Assembly (NCBI GenBank): GCA_017642895.1
Contig: JAEPON010000009.1
Coordinates: forward strand, 1 to 64,000
Direction of reading: 5' to 3'
DNA: 64,000 nt
DNA from: Roseitalea sp.
Lineage (GTDB): Bacteria; Pseudomonadota; Alphaproteobacteria; Rhizobiales; Rhizobiaceae
The notes beneath the pieces were generated by a model. It worked only from the letters and a program-made list of their open reading frames with translations, searched no databases and had not been told where the DNA came from. Positions 52,070 through 59,826 of the stretch are shown piece by piece (within the stretch, counting starts at the first letter, position 1; the number at the start of each line of letters is the position of its first letter). A program made the translations under genes and the position numbers.

Positions 52070-52948
52070 TTGAGCGATGTTTTAACGACGTGGGGCTTGC
52101 TTGCAGCGGCAAGCAAGCTGACCATCTATGTTGCGAGCTTCCTGGCGGTCGGCACACTTTTGTTCCGACTTGGTTTGCCCCGCGCCGGCGATGAAGTGGC
52201 AAACGCGCTGCGGCCTCTGGCGATCATCGCCACACTGGTCGCGATAGCGGCCACACTATTCCGAGTGTCGGTGCAAGCCGGACGGTTGATGGATGACTGG
52301 GCCGGCATGATCAATCCCGACATCATCCTGATCAGTTTAGAAGGACCGCTGGGGCAATCGACCTATGTTCGCCTGGGCGGGCTGGCCTTGGTTCTGCTCG
52401 CGGCACTGTTCAGACCGGTTCGGGCGCCGGCGACATTGTTCGGCGCCATCATGGTGGCCGCCTCGTTTGCCCTGACGGGTCACGCAACGCGCGAGCCGCA
52501 ATGGCTTCTTGGCGGGCTGATCACATTTCATCTGTTGGCTGTGGCCTATTGGTTCGGTGCGTTGGCCCCGCTGTACCGTCTGACCTCGTTCGATGGCGGT
52601 GCATCCCACGCTGCGGAGATTGCCGACCGTTTCGGCCGGCAGGCAAGTGTCATCGTGCCCATGCTGATCCTCGCAGGAGGCACTTTTGCCTATGTTCTGC
52701 TCGGCGGCATCGAGCCGCTTTGGGCGTCAGTCTATGGGCGGGTTTTGATCGGTAAGCTGGTGCTCGTATCCATCGTGCTCGGTATTGCCGCACTCAACAA
52801 ATGGCGTTTCGTGCCGGCGTTGGCTCTTGATGCGGACCTGGCGGCAGCGCGGTTTCGACGATCCTTGCGCTATGAGACGGGCGTGTTCTTGTTGATCTTC
52901 ACCGCAACCGCTTTCCTGACCACATCCTTCACCGTTCCAGTTTCCTGA
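52070..52948 (+). CDS. copD: copper resistance membrane protein CopD
   Basis: A 292-residue CopD/PcoD family integral membrane protein with about eight helices. The start is a TTG at 52070 with GAGGGAG nearby, placing it 3 bases after copC; the N-terminus reads MSDVLTTWGLLAAASKLTIY. It takes copper into or across the inner membrane with CopC. In the middle are LTGHATREPQWLLGGLITFHL and LGGIEPLWASVYGRVLIGKL, which fit the family. It forms a unit with copC and the multicopper oxidase 5 bases on. Confidence 0.87.
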   Translation: MSDVLTTWGLLAAASKLTIYVASFLAVGTLLFRLGLPRAGDEVANALRPLAIIATLVAIAATLFRVSVQAGRLMDDWAGMINPDIILISLEGPLGQSTYVRLGGLALVLLAALFRPVRAPATLFGAIMVAASFALTGHATREPQWLLGGLITFHLLAVAYWFGALAPLYRLTSFDGGASHAAEIADRFGRQASVIVPMLILAGGTFAYVLLGGIEPLWASVYGRVLIGKLVLVSIVLGIAALNKWRFVPALALDADLAAARFRRSLRYETGVFLLIFTATAFLTTSFTVPVS

Positions 52949-52953
52949 GGTTC

Positions 52954-54354
52954 ATGATGCACATCACACGCCGACATTTTGTGGGTGGGGCCGGTCTTGC
53001 GGCGCTCGCCGTGCCATTTCCATCACTTGCGCTGGCCCGCCAGGGCAGCTTTATCGATCTGGTTGCTGGCCCCTCCAAGCAAGCGCTTTTCCAGCCCGAT
53101 GGGCCGGCATCCGATTTATGGACGTACAACGGTGCGGCGCCTGGTCCCGAAATACGGGTGCGACGCGGTGAGCTGGTTCGGGTCCGTTTGGCCAACAATC
53201 TTGAAGAGCCAACATCCCTGCACTGGCACGGCATTCGCATCGAAAACGCGATGGATGGCGTTGCCGGGCTGACACAGGAGCCGATCAAGCCCGGCGAGAG
53301 CTTCGACTATGAGTTTGTTGCGCCCGATGCCGGCACCTATTGGTATCACGCGCACAACAAAAGCTGGAACCAGGTGGCGCGCGGCCTTTACGGACCGCTG
53401 ATCGTCGACGAGGATGTACCGCCATTCGATCGGGCGCATGATCTGACGCTGGTCATTGACGATTGGCGTCTGGCCGGCGATGGCACGCTGGATGTTGCCA
53501 GCCTTGGCTCACTGATGGACTGGAGCCATGGTGGACGCCTGGGCAATTGGCTGACCGTCAATGGCAGGGCCATGCCGGTCCAAACGTTGAATGCGGGCGA
53601 GGCTTACAGACTGCGCCTGATCAACGCGTCCAACGCGCGGATCTTCGAGATCGATCCGAACCGCTTCGATGCGAAGGTGCTTGCGTATGACGGGCAGGCT
53701 TTGCCGGAACCCGTCCAGCTGCCCTATGCGCCGATGCTGCTCGGGCCGGCTCAACGCGTGGACCTGTTGGTCGTACCCGATGTCGGCACGGATTTCGTGA
53801 TTGAGGAACTCTCCGGCGATAGCCCGTTTGCATTTGCAGGCTTTGAGATCACCGGCGCGCCGAAGGGTCAGCCGAATTTGCCCTCATTGCCCCCAAACGA
53901 CCTGCCCGAACCCGATCTGGCCAACGCGCGCACGGTACGCGTCGAGATGACGGGCGGCGCGATGGGCAACATCGGACATGTCACCTACAATGGCAACGTG
54001 CTCGAAGGCTCCGACTTTCGCGATACCGGGCAAGTCTGGGCGTTCAACGGCATCGCCAATCTTCCCAAAGCGCCCCTATATTCGGCAAAACGCGGCGAAA
54101 CGATCGTCTTCGAGACGGTCAACGATACGGCCTTTGCTCATGCCATGCATGTTCACGGCCATCATTTCCGGGTCATTGAGCGGTCAGGTAGTGAGATCGA
54201 TGACGGTCAGCCTTGGCGCGACACGTTCCTCGTCGGGCCGCAACAAACGACCAGGATCGCCTTCGTTGCCGACAATCCCGGCAAGTGGCTTTATCACTGC
54301 CACATGCTCGAGCATGCTGCGGCAGGCATGAACACTTGGTTCGAAGTCACTTGA
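52954..54354 (+). CDS. multicopper oxidase (Tat-exported, CueO/CopA-type)
   Basis: A 466-residue multicopper oxidase. A Tat signal (TRRHFVGGAGLAALAV) starts it. Copper motifs: HWHG (H90, H92), YHAHNKSW (H132, H134), HVHGHHF (from H396), and HCHMLEHAAAGM (H448-C449-H450 with later His and Met for the type 1 site). It oxidises Cu(I) to less toxic Cu(II) in the periplasm. It is the third gene of the copC-copD-mco unit behind the CutF-like ORF, the same order of partners as in cutFOG-type operons. Confidence 0.93.
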   Translation: MMHITRRHFVGGAGLAALAVPFPSLALARQGSFIDLVAGPSKQALFQPDGPASDLWTYNGAAPGPEIRVRRGELVRVRLANNLEEPTSLHWHGIRIENAMDGVAGLTQEPIKPGESFDYEFVAPDAGTYWYHAHNKSWNQVARGLYGPLIVDEDVPPFDRAHDLTLVIDDWRLAGDGTLDVASLGSLMDWSHGGRLGNWLTVNGRAMPVQTLNAGEAYRLRLINASNARIFEIDPNRFDAKVLAYDGQALPEPVQLPYAPMLLGPAQRVDLLVVPDVGTDFVIEELSGDSPFAFAGFEITGAPKGQPNLPSLPPNDLPEPDLANARTVRVEMTGGAMGNIGHVTYNGNVLEGSDFRDTGQVWAFNGIANLPKAPLYSAKRGETIVFETVNDTAFAHAMHVHGHHFRVIERSGSEIDDGQPWRDTFLVGPQQTTRIAFVADNPGKWLYHCHMLEHAAAGMNTWFEVT

Positions 54355-54440
54355 GCTGGCGTGCGTTTGGGAAAACCAAGTCAGCTAGGATCGACTTGCA
54401 GTCGTCCTTGGCTTGTCGCTGGTCGGCCCAAGCATTTTGC

Positions 54441-54644
54441 TCAGGCGGCTGCGACCGGCTTGGCAGGATAGCCAGCCTCTTTCAGAACTGCGATCAATTC
54501 GCCGACCGATGCGTTGGATGTGACGTCGATCGTTCTGGTTTCCTGGCTCGCTTCCACCGTGGCCGCTGAATCAACAGATTGAATGGCCTTGGTGACGCTT
54601 TGGGCGCAACCGCCGCATGCCATGTTTGCAATGTGGAACCGCAT
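54441..54644 (-). CDS. copZ: second CopZ-like copper chaperone
   Basis: A 67-residue HMA-domain protein, MRFHIANMACGGCAQSVTKA, with MACGGCA as metal site and the same beta-alpha-beta pattern as the copZ at 35575. It overlaps no other gene and lies convergent to the oxidase gene. Its promoter at 54675 is a classic CueR type. The two CopZs may serve CopA and CopB or give extra buffering. Confidence 0.92.
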   Translation of the reverse strand: MRFHIANMACGGCAQSVTKAIQSVDSAATVEASQETRTIDVTSNASVGELIAVLKEAGYPAKPVAAA

Positions 54645-54674
54645 GGGAACCTCCTCGATCTGTCCGATCCATGT

Positions 54675-54705
54675 CTCATGCGGCTTCCAACCGTTGGAAG
54701 GTCAA
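54675..54705 (-). promoter_or_regulatory. CueR-type promoter for second copZ
   Basis: On the minus strand TTGACC is followed after 19 bases by CATGAG, with TTCCAACGGTTGGAA as an 11-15-base perfect dyad. It is the best of the three CueR boxes in this island and matches the one at 35801 almost exactly in its first half. Confidence 0.82.
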
Positions 54706-54791
54706 GCATCAAACGAGGCGGAGCACCCGCCTCAATGTCGGCAGCAGGCGCAAACCGGCGGTATGTGTGATGAGATAAAAGGAAATCGGAG

Positions 54792-55271
54792 ATGTTTGTC
54801 GCAACATCGCTGGCCGTATCGCTCGTCGTTTTGACGTTTTTGTTCCACTATGCCGTGCTTCGCTGGCTGTCGGGCGGGATGGCGCGCATCGTGTTGAGCC
54901 CGAGCGTGCGCGTTCTCATTATTGTGCTTTTGGTGCTTTCGGCGCACGTCATGGAGATCGCGCTTTACGCATTTGCGTACGCACTGGGTGATCGCGTTTT
55001 GGTGCTTGGCGGTTTTGGTGGCTTGGGGGTCACCGACTGGCTTGGCTACTTTTACTTTTCGATCGTCAGCTACACGTCACTCGGTCTGGGCGACGTATTT
55101 CCCACGGGCCACCTCCGGTTCATTACCGGGGTCGAGGCACTAAACGGCTTGCTTTTGATCGCTTGGTCAGGGTCCTTCATCTACATAGCCATGGGCAAGC
55201 TCTGGCCATGGCAACCCTGCGCCCAACCCGCTCACCCGACAACCGATGCGCACGATGACGATGTCACCTGA
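54792..55271 (+). CDS. two-TM ion-channel-like protein
   Basis: A 159-residue membrane protein with three to four hydrophobic helices. The pore-loop segment YTSLGLGDVFP (about 96) resembles the K+-channel selectivity filter, but reads LGLGD in place of GYG/GFG. Ion-channel family proteins of this type are known near metal islands but not characterised. Ends in a His/Asp-rich tail (HPTTDAHDDDV). Its start has no strong Shine-Dalgarno. Confidence 0.65.
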   Translation: MFVATSLAVSLVVLTFLFHYAVLRWLSGGMARIVLSPSVRVLIIVLLVLSAHVMEIALYAFAYALGDRVLVLGGFGGLGVTDWLGYFYFSIVSYTSLGLGDVFPTGHLRFITGVEALNGLLLIAWSGSFIYIAMGKLWPWQPCAQPAHPTTDAHDDDVT

Positions 55272-55403
55272 TGAAGATGGTCGTGTTGTCTTCCTGAAGA
55301 GCGCATTGCTCCTCGACTGTAACGAACGCGTCGCCTGAGCGTCCTTATCGCCGAACCCGCAAGCGCATCGCGCGGCGGGCTGTCTGTCAAGTTTGGTGAT
55401 TGG

Positions 55404-55652
55404 ATGACTGACACGAACAAATCCGGGTTCCTCAGCTCTTTAAGGTTCAGATATGGCTTGGCGCTTTCCGTCTTTCTTGCGGCAGCCGGATTTCTCTTAT
55501 GGGAAGAGCATGAGGCCCATATCCTGGGTTACTTGCCGGTGGTTCTAATCCTGGGTGCGTGCATTGGCGTGCACTTTCTGCTGCACAGCGGCCACCGCGG
55601 ACATGACCATGGTCATCGAGGAGGCGGACCAAGGCCCGATGGAAGGGAGTGA
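55404..55652 (+). CDS. DUF2933-like small membrane protein
   Basis: An 82-residue protein with a membrane anchor and a His-rich end (HSGHRGHDHGHRGGG). It has ALSVFLAAAGFLLWEEHEAH and GYLPVVLILGACIGVHFLLH, typical of DUF2933 membrane proteins in copper clusters. His-rich end may bind metal. It is followed by the methyltransferase gene; stop and next start are adjacent. Confidence 0.78.
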   Translation: MTDTNKSGFLSSLRFRYGLALSVFLAAAGFLLWEEHEAHILGYLPVVLILGACIGVHFLLHSGHRGHDHGHRGGGPRPDGRE

Positions 55653-55654
55653 CT

Positions 55655-56383
55655 ATGGAGCCTTCTTCCTATGGCCTGTGGTTCCTGGTCGTCGTCAACT
55701 CGGCGGTTTTCATCATTTTTGCTTTTAGTTTCTTCCGACCGACAACTCGGCGAGACTGGCGGTCTTTCGGCGTTTTCAGCGCGTTTCTGGTGGCGCTCTT
55801 CACCGAGATGTATGGCTTTCCACTCACGATCTATTTTTTGTCCGGTTGGCTGCAAACGAACTATCCGCAAACCGATTGGTTGGCGCATGATTCCGGCCAT
55901 CTCCTGGAGATGCTATTTGGCTGGAAGTCCAACCCCCATTTCGGCCCATTTCATTTTCTGAGCTTCCTGTTCATTGGCGGCGGTTTCGTTCTGCTTGCTG
56001 CCGCTTGGCGCGTCCTTCACCGGTCGCAACAAGTCGGAGTGCTGGCGCAGGATGGGCCTTATCGCCGGCTTCGTCACCCGCAATATGTCGGTTTCGTGAT
56101 GGTCTTGATTGGCTTCCTCTTCCAATGGCCCACAATGCTCACGCTGGCGATGCTTCCGGTTCTGCTTGTCATGTACTGGCGGCTTGCCCTGCGCGAAGAA
56201 CGTGAGATCGAAGCCGAATTCGGCGACACCTATCGGCACTATGCTGCCCGCGTGCCGCGCTTTGTGCCGCGGCTGCAAGATCTGGCCAAGAACACGACAC
56301 TGAAAGCCGATCATGTTTCCGCAAAGCACGACCTTAAGGAAGCGGACGATCAACCCATCAGCGATCGAGGAGCAAATGGCTGA
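55655..56383 (+). CDS. isoprenylcysteine methyltransferase-family protein
   Basis: A 242-residue membrane methyltransferase of the ICMT/PEMT-like type. Five or so membrane helices and the C-terminal RLRHPQYVGFVMVLIGF motif (about 138) with the E...YRHYAARVPRF region that binds SAM. Start is the ATG at 55655 (AGGGAG before it); a GTG at 55649 lies inside that ribosome-binding site. Bacterial members methylate lipids or unknown substrates. It overlaps the start of the GAPDH gene by 8 bases. Confidence 0.85.
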   Translation: MEPSSYGLWFLVVVNSAVFIIFAFSFFRPTTRRDWRSFGVFSAFLVALFTEMYGFPLTIYFLSGWLQTNYPQTDWLAHDSGHLLEMLFGWKSNPHFGPFHFLSFLFIGGGFVLLAAAWRVLHRSQQVGVLAQDGPYRRLRHPQYVGFVMVLIGFLFQWPTMLTLAMLPVLLVMYWRLALREEREIEAEFGDTYRHYAARVPRFVPRLQDLAKNTTLKADHVSAKHDLKEADDQPISDRGANG

Positions 56384-57446
56384 ACACGGCGGCACAAGAG
56401 TGGCAATCAATGGCTATGGTGTCATCGGCAAGCGCGTGGCTGATGCGGTCGTCAAGCAGGACGATATGGTGTTGTCCGGGGTGGCCGACATCGCCAGCGA
56501 CTGGCGTGCCCATATGGTTCCGCGGAAAGGCTTTGTGCTTTACGCCGCCTCGGACGAACACATGCTGTTGATGCAAGATGCTGGTCTGGAGATCGCTGGC
56601 GTTCTGGACGATTTGATCGAGCAATCCGATATTGTTGTTGACTGTACGCCGAAGCGAATAGCGGCAAGGAATGTCGAGCTTTACCGCCAACGCGGGATCA
56701 AATTCGTTGTTCATGGTGGCGAAAAGCATGAAGTCACTGGCCATTCATTCGTTGCCGAGGCCAGCTATGATGGCGCGCTCGACCGCGACTGCACGCGGGT
56801 CGTGTCCTGCAACACCACATCAATCGTACGAACACTGACCGCGCTAAAGCGTGCTGGATTGCTGCAAAAAGCGCGTGGAACCTTGCTGCGACGAGCGACT
56901 GATCCTTGGGAAAGCCATTTAGGCGGGATCATGAACACTTTGGTTCCCGAGGCCAAAATCCCCAGCCATCAGGGTCCTGATGCCCAAAGCGTCGATCCCG
57001 ATCTCGATGTCGTCACCATGGCAGTCAAGGTCCCTCAAACGCTTGCCCATTTGCATTACTGGACGGTGCAATTGACGCGCGCCGCTGACAAGCAAGAAAT
57101 TCTCAGTGCCCTTAAGTCGTCTTCGCGAATTGCGCTCGTGCGCGCCGGCGATGGGTTGAATGCCATCAATGTGATCAAAGAGATGATGGCTGACCTTTCG
57201 AGACCTCACGACAGTCTCTACGAAGTTGCCGTGTGGGAAGACATGCTAAAAGTGCAAGGTGACGAATTGTTCTACGCCTACATGGTCGACAAACAGGCGA
57301 TTGTGATCCCCGAAACCATTGACGCGATCAGAGCGCTTACCGGCACGATCAAGGATGGTTCTGCGTCGATCGCAAAGACCAACGCAGCTCTGGATGTCGG
57401 TCTGATCAATATTGGCGACCGGCTGGTTGCCCAAGGCAATAGCTAG
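56376..57446 (+). CDS. type II (archaeal-type) glyceraldehyde-3-phosphate dehydrogenase
   Basis: A 356-residue type II GAPDH (Gap2 of archaeal class), unlike the usual bacterial GapA. The NAD(P) loop is VAINGYGVIGKRVADAV near the N-terminus; the catalytic Cys is in VVSCNTTSIVRTL (about 140), as in archaeal SCNTTG; HVSSS-like DPWESHLGGIMNTLV and the C-terminal DMLKVQGDELFYAY fit too. GAGGAGC precedes the ATG. Copper inhibits GapA through its active thiols, so a second enzyme could keep glycolysis or gluconeogenesis running under copper stress. The class is rare in bacteria. Confidence 0.9.
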   Translation: MAEHGGTRVAINGYGVIGKRVADAVVKQDDMVLSGVADIASDWRAHMVPRKGFVLYAASDEHMLLMQDAGLEIAGVLDDLIEQSDIVVDCTPKRIAARNVELYRQRGIKFVVHGGEKHEVTGHSFVAEASYDGALDRDCTRVVSCNTTSIVRTLTALKRAGLLQKARGTLLRRATDPWESHLGGIMNTLVPEAKIPSHQGPDAQSVDPDLDVVTMAVKVPQTLAHLHYWTVQLTRAADKQEILSALKSSSRIALVRAGDGLNAINVIKEMMADLSRPHDSLYEVAVWEDMLKVQGDELFYAYMVDKQAIVIPETIDAIRALTGTIKDGSASIAKTNAALDVGLINIGDRLVAQGNS

Positions 57447-57575
57447 ACTTTCCACGGCGGCTGAACCGGTAAAGACGCGGTTTGCCGCTATCGAGTTAAC
57501 GATCTCATGAAACGAAACTATCTCGTGAAGAAGCCAAATCTGGAAAATCAAAATGGATTGGTCTAAGACGTCGAC

Positions 57576-57914
57576 ATGAAGTGCCTACTCAGCATGATCG
57601 TGATGCTGGCGCTGGTGGTGGCGATGGCCGTCCCCGGCACGACGCTTGATGGTGCTCCCGGTTACGATACGGCCGCCGCGGATCATACGCAGGTTGCCGA
57701 AACCATCATGGTAGACATGCTCGCTGATTGCTGTGCCGTCGAAGATGGTAAGATGCACCACGCTATGGGTGGATGCGCCATGGATTGCAGCAATGCCGTG
57801 CCAACGATCGGCATGTCGCTCGGCGAAACAGATTCTAATCTGACCATCGCCCGCTCAGCCGCCGTTCCCGGCGGGGTTGCCGCTACCCAGTTCCGACCGC
57901 CGATTGCTGCCTGA
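57576..57914 (+). CDS. CutF/CruR-like small Cys/Met protein, uORF
   Basis: A 112-residue protein with an N-terminal hydrophobic signal (MKCLLSMIVMLALVVAMA), then DCCAVEDGKMHHAMGGCAMDCS, a Cys/His/Met cluster able to bind copper, and a C-terminal end FRPPIAA. It precedes the L,D-transpeptidase/DUF411/CDF operon by 59 bases, and its stop codon lies inside a strong stem-loop. Cys cluster, signal and Pro-Pro end are shared in outline with the ORFs at 51204 and 62736. Regulatory role inferred by position and layout. Confidence 0.65.
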   Translation: MKCLLSMIVMLALVVAMAVPGTTLDGAPGYDTAAADHTQVAETIMVDMLADCCAVEDGKMHHAMGGCAMDCSNAVPTIGMSLGETDSNLTIARSAAVPGGVAATQFRPPIAA

Positions 57915-57957
57915 TTTCTTGTAGCCGGCACCTGTGAAGGTGCCCTCGCGAAATCAG
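57911..57957 (+). promoter_or_regulatory. stop-overlapping stem-loop after CutF-like ORF
   Basis: CTGATTTC (57911-57918) pairs with GAAATCAG (57950-57957), and inside this GGCACC (57927-57932) pairs with GGTGCC (57939-57944). The uORF stop (57912-57914) is part of the outer stem, so a ribosome ending there would melt it. The next gene's start is 17 bases beyond. This fits coupling of uORF translation to the downstream operon. Confidence 0.6.
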
Positions 57958-57973
57958 CCAATCGAGGTCTCAC

Positions 57974-58525
57974 ATGATCACAAAGCGCACGTTTGTGCTG
58001 GGCATTGCCGCCAGCACACTTCTTCCCGGCGTTTCAGCCCGGGCCCATACACCACGGCTCGACCCGAAATACCTGCCGCAAAATGTCCGTATGTCCGGCT
58101 ATGCGCCGGGCACCATCATCGTCGACCCGCGCAACCATTTTCTTTACCTGCAAGAACGCGGCAGACAGGCACGGCGTTACGGCGTCGGCGTTGGCCGCGC
58201 GGGTCTGGCCTTTCAGGGCACGGCCGTGATCGGCCGCAAGGCCGAATGGCCCCGCTGGACACCGACCCAGAACATGATCCGGCGTGAGCCGCAGAAATAC
58301 GCCCGCTATGCCGGCGGTGTCCCCGGCGGGCCCAACAATCCGCTCGGCGCACGGGCGCTTTATCTCTATCGCAACGGCCGGGACACGCTCTATCGCATCC
58401 ATGGCACCAACCAGCCCCAATCGATCGGGCAATCGGTGTCCAACGGTTGCATTCGCATGATCAACGATCATGTGGTCGATCTTTATGAGCGCGTGCCGGT
58501 CGGCGCGCGGGTGGTGGTGCTATGA
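57974..58525 (+). CDS. L,D-transpeptidase (YkuD domain)
   Basis: A 183-residue YkuD-type L,D-transpeptidase with a Sec/Tat-like signal (MITKRTFVLGIAASTLLPG) and catalytic motif HGTNQP...SNGCIRM, with the active Cys in SNGC (near residue 160). It cross-links or modifies peptidoglycan. It overlaps the next gene by 4 bases. Its presence in a metal operon suggests wall remodelling under stress, or a copper-resistant substitute for penicillin-type enzymes. Copper inhibits many L,D-transpeptidases, which makes the location noteworthy. Confidence 0.9.
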   Translation: MITKRTFVLGIAASTLLPGVSARAHTPRLDPKYLPQNVRMSGYAPGTIIVDPRNHFLYLQERGRQARRYGVGVGRAGLAFQGTAVIGRKAEWPRWTPTQNMIRREPQKYARYAGGVPGGPNNPLGARALYLYRNGRDTLYRIHGTNQPQSIGQSVSNGCIRMINDHVVDLYERVPVGARVVVL

Positions 58526-58818
58526 GGAAGACGCCATACAACCCCCACCGCCGCTCAGTTCCGGCCGTTTCAGCCAGCAAACACTCGGACAAGCCAACGG
58601 AACACTCGGTTTTCCATTGGCTGATGATGGCTTGTTGCGTGGCGATGGTCGCCGGCGTCGGGCTGATCATTCTGGCGGCCCCTGCAGGCCAACCGCTCAC
58701 ACAAGTGCTCTGGGCCGCCTCGCCGCTGCTGGCGTGTCTCGGCATGCATCTGGTGATGCACAAACTGATCGGCATGAGCTGCCATTCCGACAAATCGAAA
58801 AAGGACATCGAACAATGA
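58522..58818 (+). CDS. DUF2933-like small membrane protein
   Basis: A 98-residue protein with two membrane helices (HWLMMACCVAMVAGVGLIILAA and LACLGMHLVMHKLIGMSC) and a CH/His/Met pattern ending CHSDKSKKDIEQ. It fits the DUF2933-type group seen next to copper genes. It overlaps neighbours by 4 bases at both ends (ATGA), so it is part of a tightly coupled operon. Confidence 0.72.
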   Translation: MRKTPYNPHRRSVPAVSASKHSDKPTEHSVFHWLMMACCVAMVAGVGLIILAAPAGQPLTQVLWAASPLLACLGMHLVMHKLIGMSCHSDKSKKDIEQ

Positions 58819-59285
58819 AAAGAACTGCGATAGGCATCGTCTTGGCGACGGCGATCGCCACCTTCGGCTCCGCAAATGCCCAAGAGGCCGATCCGGAAAA
58901 ATCCATCCTTGTTTTCAAGACGCCGTGGTGCGGCTGCTGTCAGGTCTGGGCCGACAAGATGGTCGAGGCGGGATACACGGTCGAAACGCGCGACATGAAT
59001 GATCTGTCGCTTATCAAAAAGCAAGGCGGCGTGACCGACGAACTGGCAGGCTGTCACACCTCGGTCATCGGCGGCGAACGCAAATATGTCCTCGAAGGCC
59101 ATGTCCCGATCGAGGCTGTAGAAAAGCTGATGTCGGAGAAACCCGACGTTCGTGGTTTGGCCGTGCCAGGGATGCCGCAAGGCTCTCTGGGCATGGGTTT
59201 CGACCGCAACGCCCAATACAACGTCTATGCCTATTCGGACCGGAGTGGCGAGCAGCCGGCGGTCTTCCTGCGGATGGGTCAATGA
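58815..59285 (+). CDS. DUF411-family metal-binding protein (CopG-like)
   Basis: A 156-residue DUF411 protein. Signal peptide MKRTAIGIVLATAIATFGSA; the mature core has FKTPWCGCCQVWADKMVEAG, with a CxCC metal site, and the conserved DELAGCHTSVIGGERKYVLEGHVP with a third Cys. The family includes CopG, a copper redox protein of export clusters. It is 4-base coupled to its predecessor and 43 bases before cytochrome c. Confidence 0.9.
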   Translation: MKRTAIGIVLATAIATFGSANAQEADPEKSILVFKTPWCGCCQVWADKMVEAGYTVETRDMNDLSLIKKQGGVTDELAGCHTSVIGGERKYVLEGHVPIEAVEKLMSEKPDVRGLAVPGMPQGSLGMGFDRNAQYNVYAYSDRSGEQPAVFLRMGQ

Positions 59286-59328
59286 TACGAACCGTGGACC
59301 ACCAATCCTGGCTGGCCGGGTCTTCGGC

Positions 59329-59826
59329 ATGAAGCCGTGGGTCTGGCTTGGGACAGGCGGCCTTGCGGTTGCGGTGCTGGTTACCGTGGCGGCGGTCCGC
59401 CTGACAGGGGGCGGGACGGATCTGGGCGGAACCGAGGTCTTCCGCCCAGATCATGCGCCCACGGTCGCGCTGGGCGAGTCGCTGTATCAGGCCAATTGCG
59501 CGTCATGTCACGGCGTCAATCTTCAAGGCGAGGTTGCCGATTGGCGCTCGCCCAAACCCGACGGATTGATGCCCGCGCCGCCGCACGACGAAACCGGCCA
59601 CACTTGGCACCACCCCGATCAGGTGCTGTTCGACATCACCAAGCTGGGCGTCGCACGTGCCGCAAACCTCGAGAATTACGAGTCGGCCATGCCCGCCTAT
59701 GAAGGCATCCTGACCGACGACGAAATCATCGCAATTCTCAGCTACATCAAGAGCACTTGGCCCGAGGATTTGCGCGAGCGCCATGACGAGCTCAACCGCA
59801 TCTACGCGATGGAGCCCCGCTCGTGA
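59329..59826 (+). CDS. membrane-anchored cytochrome c
   Basis: A 165-residue class I cytochrome c. An N-terminal anchor (MKPWVWLGTGGLAVAVLVTV) is followed by the heme motif CASCH (C57, C60, H61) and the axial Met in ESAMPAYEG (M121). It has the LYQANCASCHGVNLQGE consensus of the family. The heme protein may take electrons from Cu(I) oxidation or pass them to the terminal chain. It overlaps the CDF gene by 4 bases, and follows DUF411. Confidence 0.9.
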   Translation: MKPWVWLGTGGLAVAVLVTVAAVRLTGGGTDLGGTEVFRPDHAPTVALGESLYQANCASCHGVNLQGEVADWRSPKPDGLMPAPPHDETGHTWHHPDQVLFDITKLGVARAANLENYESAMPAYEGILTDDEIIAILSYIKSTWPEDLRERHDELNRIYAMEPRS

